Part shown: one piece after another, positions 15,973-25,610 of the stretch
How the letters are laid out: every line of letters starts with the position of its first letter
Numbering within the stretch: the stretch's first letter is position 1
Assembly: GCF_005217525.1 (NCBI RefSeq)
Contig: NZ_PNXQ01000012.1
Coordinates: forward strand, 712,665 to 776,664
Direction: 5' to 3'
DNA from: Paenibacillus terrae
GTDB lineage: Bacteria > Bacillota > Bacilli > Paenibacillales > Paenibacillaceae
Length of the DNA: 64,000 nt
The notes under the pieces: model-generated
What the model was told of the DNA's origin: nothing
The model's database searches: none
The model's input: the letters and a program-made list of their open reading frames with translations, nothing else
Program-made: the position numbers and the translations under genes

Positions 15973-16278
15973 TTATGATTTCAGTGAATGTACCAGTTGT
16001 TGACTGATGAAAATGAGCGGATTCCGAATCCATATGGTCAATTCCAGCATCGCGGCATCGGCAGAAGGACTAAAGCCCCAATCACCTCCGAATAAAATGT
16101 TTTGCTGCTGCTCTAGTATAGGTGACAGAGGTTCTTCCAAGCCATATTGTTCTTTGAGTCTCTCTTTCGTTTCATGATCTATGACAAGGTTATTCTGTGC
16201 AAAGGTATAGCAGACAGGAACGCTTAACTGTATTAAAAGAAGTAATGCTGCGGGTATTAACACTTTTTTGCTTTGCAT
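15973..16278 (-). CDS. short protein resembling the start of an ABC permease (probable relic)
   Basis: A 101-residue frame with an N-terminal hydrophobic segment (VLIPAALLLLIQLSVPVCYTFAQ). Then KERLKEQYGLEEPLSP and NILFGGDWGFS recall the conserved 'LGLDKPL...LLxGDxGxS' block near the start of DppB/OppB-type permeases. A real permease has about 300 residues with six helices; here the frame ends soon after the motif. Alternatives are a small secreted protein or a chance match. An ABC ATPase relic lies next to it on the other strand. Confidence 0.4.
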   Translation of the reverse strand: MQSKKVLIPAALLLLIQLSVPVCYTFAQNNLVIDHETKERLKEQYGLEEPLSPILEQQQNILFGGDWGFSPSADAAMLELTIWIRNPLIFISQQLVHSLKS

Positions 16279-16320
16279 GGTTAACTCCTATGATCTCCGT
16301 TTTTGACCTCTTACTTTTGT

Positions 16321-16440
16321 ATCTACCAAAATGTACGTGCTGGTGGAGCATTTGAGGGGAGCTATGATGAAGCCACCTCTGCACTGGATATGGAGACAGA
16401 AGTGGCAATTCAACTTAGAACTCTTTTAATCTGCCTATAA
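16321..16440 (+). pseudogene. relic of an ABC-transporter ATPase
   Basis: A short frame without a start reads AGGAFEGSYDEATSALDMET, then EVAIQLRTLLICL and stop (16438-16440). DEATSALD with the following D/E-x-E is the diagnostic Walker B/D-loop of ABC exporters, and the preceding AGG may be what is left of the LSGGQ signature after a deletion of about 20 codons. No Walker A is present upstream. It abuts the MFS gene's stop on the other strand. Confidence 0.6.
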
Positions 16441-17706
16441 AGATTCCTGAAGGGCGTTAGAAGAAGTGCCGTAATCAGCATAACGGGGGAGCACAATAGT
16501 GTAATATATTCCTACAATAACGGTACAGACCCCGACTAATAAAAATAAGACTTCAATTGAAATAAATGAAGGAAAGCTTACAGCAATGAAACCCAATGTA
16601 AGAGATTGGGACAGCATCATTAGCGGATTAATTAAACCTTGCACACGTCCCATCATTTGAGGATCTACAATACAAGGCAGCCATCCTCCTATGCCAATAT
16701 TAATGAACGGAAGTATGAGTGCAATGACAAAGTTGATAATCATAAATACATAGAGATGATTAACAAACCCAAGAGTACACATACCAATTCCAGCTACCAG
16801 AACTCCCGCTGCAATCATTTGGTGTAGCTTTAGCTTGGCGGAGATAAGAGAAGCGATTAAGGTGCCAAGCAACACACCAGCTCCAAAAATAATACCTGTC
16901 CATACCATATACTGCTCATAGTTGCCTGGAGCTAGCTTATATTTAAGAATAAACATCGGTAAAACGCTAAATCCACCATTCAAAATACCGAACATAAAAA
17001 ATCCTGAAATCAACCAAATCAATAGTTTGTTGCGTAATATGTAAAGAAACCCTTGTTTAAAGTCGTGCATGACCAGTTTGAATTTTAATTGTTTAAATTG
17101 ATGTGCCCCGTTCGGAAGGCGTACTTCCTTTGGAATTTTGCAGGAACGAATGAGCAGTGCAGACACAATAAAAGAAACAGCATCAATGAGGATCGCTCCA
17201 GTAATTCCAAAATGCCAGTAAATGACGGCCCCCAGAGTTCCTCCAAACAACATGAACAGACTCCCCATCATTTGATTGAGGCCTGCTGCAATGGTGTAGT
17301 CCTCTTTGTTTAATATTCCCTGTATAATGGCACTTTCGGCTGGGAAAAAAAATTTAGAAGCAGCACTACGGATGAAGAGGCAGCCAAATATCAAAGGAAT
17401 CGAATCAACCCAAACAAAAATAAGCAAGCATAAAGATAAAAAAGCGCTGATCCAGTCACAATTAACAGCAATTTTTTGTCGGTCCATTCGATCTGCCAGC
17501 ACTCCAACCACGAGGAATACTGCCAGCATCGGGAGCGAATACATTAACTCGGCAAGCGTTGCATAGTATGGCTGATTCGTAAACCGTTTCAACAAATAAA
17601 ACATGAATGCAGTAACCCCAATAATTCCTCCCATTTGTGAGGCGAACGTTGCCAGGAAAAGCCTGACATAATTCTTGTTTCTGAGTACTTGTTTTAATCC
17701 AGTCAC
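16435..17706 (-). CDS. MFS efflux transporter
   Basis: A 423-residue major-facilitator protein with about twelve hydrophobic helices. The loop between helices 2 and 3 carries GVLADRMDRQKIAV (motif A, G-x-L-x-D-R-x-x-R). The overall form, starting with LRNKNYVRLFLATFASQMGG, matches macrolide-efflux-like/MdtG-type MFS exporters of Firmicutes. It probably expels drugs or metabolites across the cytoplasmic membrane. It stands alone on this strand between the PTS locus and transporter relics. Confidence 0.85.
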   Translation of the reverse strand: MTGLKQVLRNKNYVRLFLATFASQMGGIIGVTAFMFYLLKRFTNQPYYATLAELMYSLPMLAVFLVVGVLADRMDRQKIAVNCDWISAFLSLCLLIFVWVDSIPLIFGCLFIRSAASKFFFPAESAIIQGILNKEDYTIAAGLNQMMGSLFMLFGGTLGAVIYWHFGITGAILIDAVSFIVSALLIRSCKIPKEVRLPNGAHQFKQLKFKLVMHDFKQGFLYILRNKLLIWLISGFFMFGILNGGFSVLPMFILKYKLAPGNYEQYMVWTGIIFGAGVLLGTLIASLISAKLKLHQMIAAGVLVAGIGMCTLGFVNHLYVFMIINFVIALILPFINIGIGGWLPCIVDPQMMGRVQGLINPLMMLSQSLTLGFIAVSFPSFISIEVLFLLVGVCTVIVGIYYTIVLPRYADYGTSSNALQESL

Positions 17707-17869
17707 AGTTCCATCCCTTTCGCTTTCAAAGCGGTTTTTAGATGCCTATTTAAAATCATAGTGAAAAGTAGGAATTTTGTACAGAAAAGTGACTTTAATG
17801 TCATATTAAAATGTGAGTTTGCATCGTATCGGACCATCTGTCTTTTAAAAAACTCTGCTGTAAAAGGAA

Positions 17870-19123
17870 TCATATGGGTTGGGCTGGGGAGTTGTTTTTA
17901 AACTCGTTTGGCGTAGCATGAGGCGCAACATAAACTAAATAACCAGCCGTCGGTTGATATCCGACGACTGGCTGGTTAACTTGCCAGGTGTTTGATTCCT
18001 GACTCACAAATGGGGGCAGTCTCTCATCTAAATCCTCGCCATTCGTAGCAATCACTTTTTTATACCAGTCGAAGCTTTTCTTCTTTTTGCGGCTAAGGGT
18101 TCCGTGGCCTTCGTCGTTCTGTTCTTCGTTAATCCCCATCAGTATAGCTGCGATTGTGGCTACAACGAATGCGATGACCATACCGCCAAATGCATACCAG
18201 AACGTCGGTCCAATCAGGGCAGGCAGCCCCTGAATCCCACCGTTGCCCGCCAGTACATAGGCATTTGCACCAAAGGCAAGGGAGAAGCCGCCACCTGCGG
18301 CACTACCGATCATACCTGCTACAAAAGGGCGTTTATATCTCATATTAACCCCATACATAGCAGGCTCGGTGACACCCATAAGTGCTGTCAGGCTTGTAGA
18401 AAATGCTACAGATTTCAGCTTCTTATCTTTGGCACGGAAGAATACCCCCATGGTTGCTCCTGCCTGACCCATATTGGAGATGTACGTTAACGGCAGAAAC
18501 TTGTCGAAACCCAGTTTTGCCAAATTGCCGATTATGACTGGGACGAGTGCATAGTGCATGCCTGTCATAACGATCAACGCCATAGCTCCACCCAAAATAA
18601 TACCTGCGAACAAGCCGCCTTCGGAAATCAGCCAATTAATACCTCCTGACAATCCATTACCGATTAGAGTACCCAGCGGTCCAATAGCGATCAATGTAAC
18701 CGGAACGACAATGAGCATCGTAATCAATGGGACAAGCAAAAGCTTAAAAGAAGAAGGAATGATACGGTCTACGCCTTTTTCGATATAAGACATCAGCCAA
18801 ATGGCCAGAAGTATAGGGATAACGGAGGACGCATAGGTAACGGCAGTAACCGGAATACCGATAAAAGAAACAGCTTGACCACTCGATAATAACGTTCCCA
18901 TGTCCGAGTACATGAGTGCTGCACTGACGGCAACGGCGACATAAGGGTTGCAACCGAATTTTCGGGCAGCACTCACAGCAATAAGCAACGGCAGAAAATA
19001 AAAGACTCCGTCTCCGATCGCTGAGATAATTCGATACGTATCCGTGCCCGCTGTAAGCCAGCCCACGGATGCGAGCAAAGCAATCAAACCTTTGAGCAAA
19101 CCTGCACCCGCAATGGCAGGCAA
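17870..19123 (-). CDS. PTS beta-glucoside-type EIIC (3' part of a split EIIBC gene)
   Basis: A 417-residue frame with EIIC membrane helices and the conserved GVTEPAMYGVNMRYKRPFVA sugar-site loop of the glucose/sucrose/beta-glucoside PTS superfamily. The frame really begins upstream: KKPSEKKKQNVISRLFEFIA and GVFAPILPAIAGAG continue back to about 19195, where it joins the EIIB frame. The nominal start near 19123 lies inside the first EIIC helix and has no ribosome site. No EIIA domain follows; the tail is a Pro/Gly-rich extension. The split makes full EIIBC doubtful unless ribosomes shift frame. Confidence 0.75.
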   Translation of the reverse strand: MPAIAGAGLLKGLIALLASVGWLTAGTDTYRIISAIGDGVFYFLPLLIAVSAARKFGCNPYVAVAVSAALMYSDMGTLLSSGQAVSFIGIPVTAVTYASSVIPILLAIWLMSYIEKGVDRIIPSSFKLLLVPLITMLIVVPVTLIAIGPLGTLIGNGLSGGINWLISEGGLFAGIILGGAMALIVMTGMHYALVPVIIGNLAKLGFDKFLPLTYISNMGQAGATMGVFFRAKDKKLKSVAFSTSLTALMGVTEPAMYGVNMRYKRPFVAGMIGSAAGGGFSLAFGANAYVLAGNGGIQGLPALIGPTFWYAFGGMVIAFVVATIAAILMGINEEQNDEGHGTLSRKKKKSFDWYKKVIATNGEDLDERLPPFVSQESNTWQVNQPVVGYQPTAGYLVYVAPHATPNEFKNNSPAQPI

Positions 19124-19467
19124 AATAGGAGCAAATACACCTGCAATGAACTCAAATAATCTGGAGATAACATTTTGTTTCTTTTTTTCAGAAGGTTTTT
19201 TTCGCTGGAGTCACTCTTTAAAAAAGGATATAGCAGCGCCATGGCATTGAATACTGTGGCTACTTCATTGCCGATAATGACCTGAAATTGATCACCAGAT
19301 ATATTTGTGCCCATAACCTTGTCCAGCTTCTTTAATTCATCCAGATTTACCTTGTCGTTATCCTTGAGATCGAAGCGCAAGCGTGTAACACAATGGTATA
19401 AAGAGTTAATATTGTCTTTTCCGCCAACGTAATCCACAATTTTTTTGGCAGTTTCCTGCTGATCCAT
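19084..19467 (-). CDS. PTS EIIB domain (5' part of a split EIIBC gene)
   Basis: Residues 1-90 are a complete EIIB domain (MDQQETAKKIVDYVGGKDNI, then the phosphocysteine loop SLYHCVTRLRFDL, then VMGTNISGDQFQVIIGNEVA). After SDSSEK the frame loses homology and ends in a random tail. At 19196-19202 (seven T on the plus strand) one more base would continue into the EIIC frame. On the coding strand the junction reads A AAA AAC, a classical -1 slippery heptamer in the right phase. The start at 19467 has GGGGGA upstream. Confidence 0.75.
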   Translation of the reverse strand: MDQQETAKKIVDYVGGKDNINSLYHCVTRLRFDLKDNDKVNLDELKKLDKVMGTNISGDQFQVIIGNEVATVFNAMALLYPFLKSDSSEKNLLKKRNKMLSPDYLSSLQVYLLLFCLPLRVQVCSKV

Positions 19468-19489
19468 CTTGAATTCCCCCATTTTTAGG

Positions 19490-19569
19490 AAAAAAAATAC
19501 CCGAATGAGCAGACCCACGTATCGTGAGCCTTTTCATTCAGGTTTTGCCTGATTTAACAGTGACAAGCC
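19490..19569 (-). promoter_or_regulatory. RAT antiterminator site overlapping a terminator (before EIIB)
   Basis: On the minus strand GGCTTGTCACTG...CAGGCAAAACCT (19569-19540) matches the LicT/SacT-type ribonucleic antiterminator. It overlaps the left arm of a terminator: ACCTGAATGA pairs with TCATTCGGGT (19543-19534 with 19508-19499), followed by eight T. The two folds exclude each other, which is the normal BglG/LicT switch. It lies between the antiterminator remnant and EIIB. Confidence 0.85.
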
Positions 19570-19578
19570 TTAAAATAT

Positions 19579-20159
19579 TTATTTTCTTTTGATGAGACGC
19601 TCCAAATGCAGTGTCAGGTACAACTGCTCAGAATGCGTCATGGTATACTCGTAATTCTTTTGAATAAATCTTTCGATTTTACCAATGCATTTAAAAGTGT
19701 CTGCATAATTTTTCTTCACGACTTCATACAAATATTCTTCTGCATCATCATGGCTCGAATGCGTAATAACGCGCTGGCAGAAATATTTGAGGTGTGTAAT
19801 AAAACGGAAGTAATTCACGCTGTCCTCATCAAATTCCACATTAAAATGATATTTAATAATGTTCATGATCTCCTGAAGCAACTGCATCATATGAGTGACA
19901 TCATTCATCGAATCATTAATTTCAGCATTCACGAAATGAAGGGCAATATTGCAAATCTCTTCCTTAGGGAATTCAATACCCAAACGTTCGCGCAAAAGCG
20001 TCAACGATTCTTTGGCAGCGTCATACTCAGCCTTATAAAAATGCTGAATCTCCCATGACAGTGGATTGCGTACAATCATGTCATGCTCCATACGCTGTAT
20101 GGCAAAATGAATATCACCGTACTGACGATATTATTGTTAAAATTTTTTTTAATTATCAC
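19579..20159 (-). pseudogene. BglG/LicT-family antiterminator with internal deletion
   Basis: From GTG 20159 the frame encodes MIIKKNFNNNIVS, the start of the CAT RNA-binding domain (family pattern K-I-L-N-N-N-I-V). At about 20118 it jumps, in another frame, to GDIHFAIQRMEHDMIVRNPL and SWEIQHFYKAEYDAAKESL, the middle of PRD1. PRD2 is then complete to residue 170 of the remaining frame (internal ATG at 20091). Most of CAT and the first half of PRD1, around 85 codons, are missing. The remaining product could not bind RAT RNA. Family length is about 280 residues. Confidence 0.75.
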
Positions 20160-20182
20160 ATCGAATCACCCATTTTGAGGAA

Positions 20183-20262
20183 TAAAAAAAAGGCAAAACT
20201 ACAACAGAAATAAACATCATCATTTCCGTTGTGGTTTTGCCCGCATTACCGGTAACAAACCT
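20183..20262 (-). promoter_or_regulatory. RAT antiterminator site overlapping a terminator (leader of the bgl operon)
   Basis: On the minus strand GGTTTGTTACC...GGGCAAAACC (20261-20233) is a RAT-type site beginning near the predicted transcript start. It overlaps a long terminator whose arms are 20241-20222 and 20211-20192 (20 positions, few mismatches), followed by a run of T. It sits directly before the antiterminator remnant, as expected for an autoregulated licT-bglP operon. Confidence 0.85.
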
Positions 20263-20269
20263 CACGGAT

Positions 20270-20298
20270 AAGTTATGATGATCTGAAAACGTTGTCAA
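20270..20298 (-). promoter_or_regulatory. promoter of the bgl operon with CcpA cre site
   Basis: Minus-strand TTGACA (20298-20293), 17 bases, TAACTT (20275-20270). The sequence TGAAAACGTTGTCA (20284-20297 on the plus strand) matches the cre consensus TGWAANCGNTNWCA at every position and covers the -35, so CcpA would block initiation when preferred sugars are present. The predicted start falls just before the RAT site. Confidence 0.75.
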
Positions 20299-20496
20299 CT
20301 TTTTTGTGATTAGAAATGACCCCCCTTTCGTTGACAGAGATCCGTTGTTTGAGCTATTTGATCAACGCGAGATTTTTAGAAAATAAAATGGAAGGCATAT
20401 GACAACTTGAATAGATTACTCTAAGTCTCTTTACAGGATTTTATGGTCATCTTATAATGGAAAATAACAGCATCGGTTTACATACAATGGTTATAT

Positions 20497-20570
20497 CGGG
20501 GTATGGCGCAGTCAGGTAGCGCGCGCCCTTGGGGTGGGCGAGGTCGTGGGTTCGAATCCCGCTACTCCGA
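20497..20570 (+). tRNA. tRNA-Pro (anticodon GGG)
   Basis: A full cloverleaf: acceptor CGGGGTA/TACTCCG, D-stem GCGC/GCGC, anticodon stem CGCCC/GGGCG with loop TTGGGGT (anticodon GGG), T-arm GTGGG-TTCGAAT-CCCGC, and discriminator A. CCA is not encoded. It stands alone, 122 bases before the ABC exporter. Confidence 0.93.
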
Positions 20571-20692
20571 TTCTATCCAAAATGTCCTGCTGACGCAGAT
20601 TTTGCGCCTGCCGGATATTTTTTTGTCTATTGGATCTTTCCAGCGGTTGGAAGCCTGTTCATTAATGAGTATTTACAGAAATGGGGAAAAGC

Positions 20693-22408
20693 ATGCTACG
20701 TCGTTTTTTGGAATATTATCGACCGTATCGGTCTTTGTTTCTTTTGGATTTTTCGTGCGCGGTCTTTGCTGCATTGCTGGAGCTAGGGTTTCCGCTCGCC
20801 GTGAATTATGTGGTGGACGACTTATTGCCGCAAAATAACTTAGGGCTGATTCTGTGGGCCTGTGCGGGCTTGCTGGCGATCTATGCGGTTAACACGGTGA
20901 TGCAGTACATTATTAACTATTGGGGTCATATGCTGGGCGTTAATATTGAAACGGCGATGCGGCGGAAGTTGTTTGAGCATATGCAAAAAATGTCCTTCCG
21001 ATTTTTTGATAACAACAAGACAGGCAGTCTGATGTCACGGATTACGAATGATTTGATGGAGATTGGCGAAATGGCCCATCACGGGCCGGAGGACTTGTTC
21101 ATTGCGATTATGACGCTGATTGGGGCATTTGTGCTGATGAGCTCGATTCACTGGAAGCTCGCGCTGCTGATTTTTGCAGTGATTCCGGTGCTGATCTGGT
21201 TGTCCATTTATTTTAACAAAAAGATGACCAAGGCCTTCGACACGATGTATACGAGCATGGGAGATTTTAATGCCCGCGTGGAAAATACGATTGGCGGTAT
21301 CCGTGTAGTGCAAGCCTTTGGTAACGAGCAATTTGAAAAGGTGCGCTTTGACAAGGACAACAACCGTTTTCGGGGTGCAAAGCTGATGGCTTATAAAATC
21401 ATGTCCAACGGACTGTCGATGAGCTATATGCTGACCCGCATGGTTACGCTGTTTGTGCTGATTTTTGGAGCATATTATGTCATTCGTGGAGAATTGTCGT
21501 ATGGACAGTTTATCGGATTTATTTTGCTGTCTAATGTATTTTTCCGTCCGATAGATAAAATCAATGCAATTATCGAAAGCTATCCGAAAGGCATTGCAGG
21601 CTTCAAGCGCTATACAGATCTGCTGGATACCAACCCGGATGTGGCAGATGCACCGGATGCACGTGCAGTGGAGCATTTGAGAGGAGATATTCGCTATAGC
21701 GATGTTTCCTTTGGATATGAAGGCAAGGACAAGGTACTCAAAGGAATTGATCTCAACATCCAGGCTGGAGAAACGGTTGCTTTTGTAGGTCCATCAGGGG
21801 CGGGGAAAACAACGATTTGCAGCTTGCTTCCCCGTTTTTACGATGTGGAGGGTGGTGCGATTACCATTGATGGTATGGATATCCGCAGTATGACGCTAAT
21901 TTCACTACGCCGACAGATTGGAATTGTGCAGCAGGATGTGTTCCTGTTCTCTGGCACTATTCGCGAAAATATCGGGTATGGCAAGCTGGATGCCGTGGAA
22001 GATGAAATATGGGAGGCTGCGCGGCGTGCGCAGCTGCATGATTTTATCCGTTCTCAGCCAGAAGGAATGGATACGGTGATCGGTGAAAGGGGTGTGAAGC
22101 TGTCTGGAGGTCAAAAGCAGCGGCTGGCGATTGCACGGATGTTTTTGAAAAATCCGCCGATTCTCATTTTGGATGAAGCGACTTCAGCGCTGGATACGGA
22201 GACTGAGGCTGCGATTCAGCAATCGCTGGCAGAACTGTCTGCTGGACGGACGACACTGGTCATTGCTCACCGACTGGCGACGATCAAAAATGCCAACCGT
22301 ATTATCGTAGTGACGGAAAAAGGCATTACCGAGCAGGGAAGACATGAAGAGCTGGTTGCGGCGGGTGGAGTGTACAGTCGTCTGCACACTGCCCAATTCG
22401 GTTCCTGA
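20693..22408 (+). CDS. ABC-type multidrug exporter half-transporter
   Basis: A 571-residue fused exporter: six membrane helices in residues 1-310, then the ATPase with Walker A VGPSGAGKTT, Q-loop IGIVQQDVFLFSG, signature VKLSGGQKQRLAIAR, Walker B PILILDEATSALD and H-loop LVIAHRLATI. This is the homodimeric or heterodimeric B-subfamily half-transporter of the YwjA type. GGGG lies nine bases before the ATG at 20693; an in-frame ATG 12 bases earlier is also possible. Substrate unknown, likely drug or lipid. Confidence 0.85.
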   Translation: MLRRFLEYYRPYRSLFLLDFSCAVFAALLELGFPLAVNYVVDDLLPQNNLGLILWACAGLLAIYAVNTVMQYIINYWGHMLGVNIETAMRRKLFEHMQKMSFRFFDNNKTGSLMSRITNDLMEIGEMAHHGPEDLFIAIMTLIGAFVLMSSIHWKLALLIFAVIPVLIWLSIYFNKKMTKAFDTMYTSMGDFNARVENTIGGIRVVQAFGNEQFEKVRFDKDNNRFRGAKLMAYKIMSNGLSMSYMLTRMVTLFVLIFGAYYVIRGELSYGQFIGFILLSNVFFRPIDKINAIIESYPKGIAGFKRYTDLLDTNPDVADAPDARAVEHLRGDIRYSDVSFGYEGKDKVLKGIDLNIQAGETVAFVGPSGAGKTTICSLLPRFYDVEGGAITIDGMDIRSMTLISLRRQIGIVQQDVFLFSGTIRENIGYGKLDAVEDEIWEAARRAQLHDFIRSQPEGMDTVIGERGVKLSGGQKQRLAIARMFLKNPPILILDEATSALDTETEAAIQQSLAELSAGRTTLVIAHRLATIKNANRIIVVTEKGITEQGRHEELVAAGGVYSRLHTAQFGS

Positions 22409-22428
22409 TACTATGATTTGTACGATAA

Positions 22429-22475
22429 AAGCGCCAAGGCTGGGGGACAAACCAGTCTCTGGCGCTTGTTTTCAT
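22429..22475 (+). terminator. terminator after the ABC exporter
   Basis: AAGCGCCA (22429-22436) pairs with TGGCGCTT (22460-22467), with an inner GCTGG/CCAG pairing, followed by GTTTTC. The rest of 22476-22713 holds no gene; it must carry the sucA promoter, which I could not place with confidence. Confidence 0.6.
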
Positions 22476-22713
22476 ACGAAATAACCTGATTGATCTAATT
22501 TATGCATTGGTATGTTGAGAAAAAGGAAATGCTCATTGACGGAAAAGTTTATACAATGGAAGAAGGATAGGAACTGTGAAATTCGACTTTTGATGAAGGA
22601 TTTCATATAATGTGAGCATATTGTGAACAACTTGAATTGAGAATTTTGCGAAAACTGAAATGAAAATGATTTCCGTCCAGCTATGAATTTCAAAATTTGA
22701 CGGAGGGAACGAG

Positions 22714-25605
22714 ATGACAATGGAAGAGAGCAGCAGACAGGTACCTTGGCAGAGTTATTATGGACCTAATTTAGGTTATGTGCAGGACCAGTATGAAAAG
22801 TATGTAGCGGACCCCGGAACAGTTGATCCGGCTTACCGCGAGCTGTTTGATCAATGGGGTGAGCCGCCGCAATCCGAATACTCGGCTGCTTCCATGATAG
22901 ACTACAAATTGCAAGGCCCCCCGGCAAGCGCTCAGGGACATCTTGATTCGAACACATTACAGAAAGCGGTTACAGCCGGGAAAATGGTGTGGAACATCCG
23001 TGAATACGGACATTTGGCTGCACAAATAGACCCGCTGGGACTGGATGCCGAGCAGGATACACGCTTGCTTGATCCGGCATCCTACGGTTTAACTGAACAG
23101 GACCTAAAGGCTTTTCCGGCCTCTTTAATATGGGATAATGCTCCCGCTGGAACACTTAACGGCTGGGAGGCTATCCAACGCTTGCGTGTAGCATACACAG
23201 GCCCGATTGCCTATGAATTTAGTCACATTCATAACGAAGAGGAACGCCGCTGGCTGAACAGCTACGCTGAATCCGGCTGGTCCTCCAAACCACTCACCAC
23301 ACAGGAACGCAAGGTGTTGCTAGGCAGACTGGTAGAGGTGGAGCAGTTCGAAGAGTTTTTGCATAAAACGTTTGTCGGACAGAAACGTTTTTCCATCGAA
23401 GGTAATGATGTCCTTGTACCCGTACTCGACGAAATTATCCGTCTTACGACGAATGCAGGTGCAAGCCACGTGCTGATGGGGATGGCGCATCGTGGTCGTC
23501 TGAATGTGCTGGCCCACGTACTGGGCAAGCCTTACAGCAAAATTTTCTCTGAATTTCATCATTCTCCGAATAAGGATCTGATCCCGTCAGAAGGCTCGAC
23601 AGGAATTAATTACGGCTGGACCGGAGATGTAAAATATCATCTGGGTGCCAATCGTTTTGTAAAGGATGGGGAAGCGGTACAGGCCCGTCTGACATTAGCG
23701 AATAACCCGAGTCATCTGGAATACGTGAACCCGGTCGTGCAGGGCTTTTCCCGCGCAGCGCAGGAGGATCGCAGTGAAGCAGGCTATCCGAAGCTGGATG
23801 TCAGCAAGGCAGCAACCATTATCATGCATGGCGATGCGGCTTTTCCGGGTGAAGGTATCGTGGCCGAATCACTCAATTTCACGAATTTGCGCGGTTTCCG
23901 TAATGGCGGCTCGGTTCATATTATTGTTAACAATCGTCTGGGCTTTACAACGGAAAGCGTGGACTCACGTTCGACCCGCTATGCAAGCGATCTGGCCAAA
24001 GGCTACGAAATTCCGATCGTACACGTGAACGCGGACAATCCCGAGGCGTGTATTGCAGCAGCTCGAATGGCAGGAGAATACCGCAACCGCTTCAAGAAGG
24101 ATTTCCTGATTGATCTGATCGGTTATCGCCGTTATGGTCATAATGAATCCGATGATCCGGAAACAACGCAACCGCTGGTATACAGCAAGGTGAAAAACCA
24201 TCCAACGGTTAGCAAATTGTACGCTCAAAAACTGATTAAGCAAGGAATCGTGGAAGAAGCGTATAATGCCGGACTTATCGAAAAGGTACAAAATCGGCTC
24301 AAGGAAGCACATGAGCATGTGAAGAATAACCCGGAAGAGGAGCCTGTAATTGCTCCTTCCAAGGCAAAACGGGGTCAGGATTCTGTGGTTCGTACGGCTG
24401 TAGAGTTGAAAAAGCTGCGCCAGATCAATGAAAACCTGCTGAAATGGCCGAAAGCCTTCCAGGTATATCCGAAGCTGGATCGTATTTTACAGCGCAGAAA
24501 AACAGCTCTGAACGATGGCGAAAAGGTGGACTGGAGCTTGGCGGAAACGTTGGCTTTGGCTACAATTCTGGCCGATGGCAAACCGATTCGTATGACAGGT
24601 CAGGATGCGGAGCGGGCGACCTTTGCTCATCGTAACCTCGTGCTGCACGAGCCTGAAACGGGCAATACACATTGCCCTCTGCACACATTGCCGGAAGCAC
24701 GCGCTTCGTTCAGTATTCATAACAGTCCGTTGTCTGAGGCGTCTGTCCTTGGCTTTGAATATGGCTATAACGTGTACTCTCCTGAAACGTTAGTGATTTG
24801 GGAGGCGCAATTCGGTGATTTTGCCAACTGTGCGCAGGTTATCTTTGACCAGTTCATTTCCGCTGGCCGCGCCAAATGGAGACAGAAATCCAGTCTGGTG
24901 ATGCTGTTGCCACATGGTAGTGAAGGACAAGGACCGGAGCATACAAGCGCACGTCTGGAGCGTTTCCTCCAACTGTCTGCACAAAATAACTGGACTGTCG
25001 CTAACTTGAGTAGTGCCTCGCAGTATTTCCATCTGCTGCGCCGTCAGGCTGCATTAAGCGAAAGTGAGGAAGCTCGTCCGCTTGTGATGATGTCGCCGAA
25101 AAGCCTCATTCGTAACAATCGTGTCGCTTCGCCTGCTTCCGAGTTCAGCGAAGGAACATTCCGTCCCGTGCTGGAGCAGCCTGGATTGGGTGTGCGCCCG
25201 GATCGTGTAGAGCGAATTGTACTGTGCAGTGGCAAGATTGCCATTGATTTGGAAGAAGCGTTGGAGAAGGACAAGGCTGAAGCGGAGGAACGTCTTCACA
25301 TCATTCGCGTCGAGCAGTTGTATCCTTTCCCAGAAGAGGAAATTCGGAATATTTTCAGCCGCTTCCAGCATGTTAAGGAATTTGTATGGGCACAGGAAGA
25401 ACCGAAAAACATGGGGGCCTGGAGTTACATTGAGCCTCGATTGCGGAATGTAGTGCCGCAAGGAGCGGAAATCCGCTATGCAGGCAGACCGGATCGTTCC
25501 AGCCCGGCGAGTGGTTATCAGCAAGTACACAGCCTAGAGCAGCAGCGAATTATTCAATCAGCATTGAAGCAGGATTCCAAAAACAATATTACACTGGGGA
25601 GGTAG
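22714..25605 (+). CDS. sucA: 2-oxoglutarate dehydrogenase E1 component
   Basis: A 963-residue thiamine-diphosphate enzyme (odhA/sucA) that decarboxylates 2-oxoglutarate and passes the succinyl group to the E2 lipoyl arm in the TCA cycle. Visible hallmarks: the N-terminal [20 protein letters not shown] segment, [24 protein letters not shown], the thiamine-binding [13 protein letters not shown]...NNRLGFTT region, and [23 protein letters not shown] in the transketolase-like half. Length matches the family. GGAGGGAACGAG precedes the ATG. It is followed five bases later by sucB, the standard pair. Confidence 0.97.
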   Translation: MTMEESSRQVPWQSYYGPNLGYVQDQYEKYVADPGTVDPAYRELFDQWGEPPQSEYSAASMIDYKLQGPPASAQGHLDSNTLQKAVTAGKMVWNIREYGHLAAQIDPLGLDAEQDTRLLDPASYGLTEQDLKAFPASLIWDNAPAGTLNGWEAIQRLRVAYTGPIAYEFSHIHNEEERRWLNSYAESGWSSKPLTTQERKVLLGRLVEVEQFEEFLHKTFVGQKRFSIEGNDVLVPVLDEIIRLTTNAGASHVLMGMAHRGRLNVLAHVLGKPYSKIFSEFHHSPNKDLIPSEGSTGINYGWTGDVKYHLGANRFVKDGEAVQARLTLANNPSHLEYVNPVVQGFSRAAQEDRSEAGYPKLDVSKAATIIMHGDAAFPGEGIVAESLNFTNLRGFRNGGSVHIIVNNRLGFTTESVDSRSTRYASDLAKGYEIPIVHVNADNPEACIAAARMAGEYRNRFKKDFLIDLIGYRRYGHNESDDPETTQPLVYSKVKNHPTVSKLYAQKLIKQGIVEEAYNAGLIEKVQNRLKEAHEHVKNNPEEEPVIAPSKAKRGQDSVVRTAVELKKLRQINENLLKWPKAFQVYPKLDRILQRRKTALNDGEKVDWSLAETLALATILADGKPIRMTGQDAERATFAHRNLVLHEPETGNTHCPLHTLPEARASFSIHNSPLSEASVLGFEYGYNVYSPETLVIWEAQFGDFANCAQVIFDQFISAGRAKWRQKSSLVMLLPHGSEGQGPEHTSARLERFLQLSAQNNWTVANLSSASQYFHLLRRQAALSESEEARPLVMMSPKSLIRNNRVASPASEFSEGTFRPVLEQPGLGVRPDRVERIVLCSGKIAIDLEEALEKDKAEAEERLHIIRVEQLYPFPEEEIRNIFSRFQHVKEFVWAQEEPKNMGAWSYIEPRLRNVVPQGAEIRYAGRPDRSSPASGYQQVHSLEQQRIIQSALKQDSKNNITLGR

Positions 25606-25610
25606 CGGCT

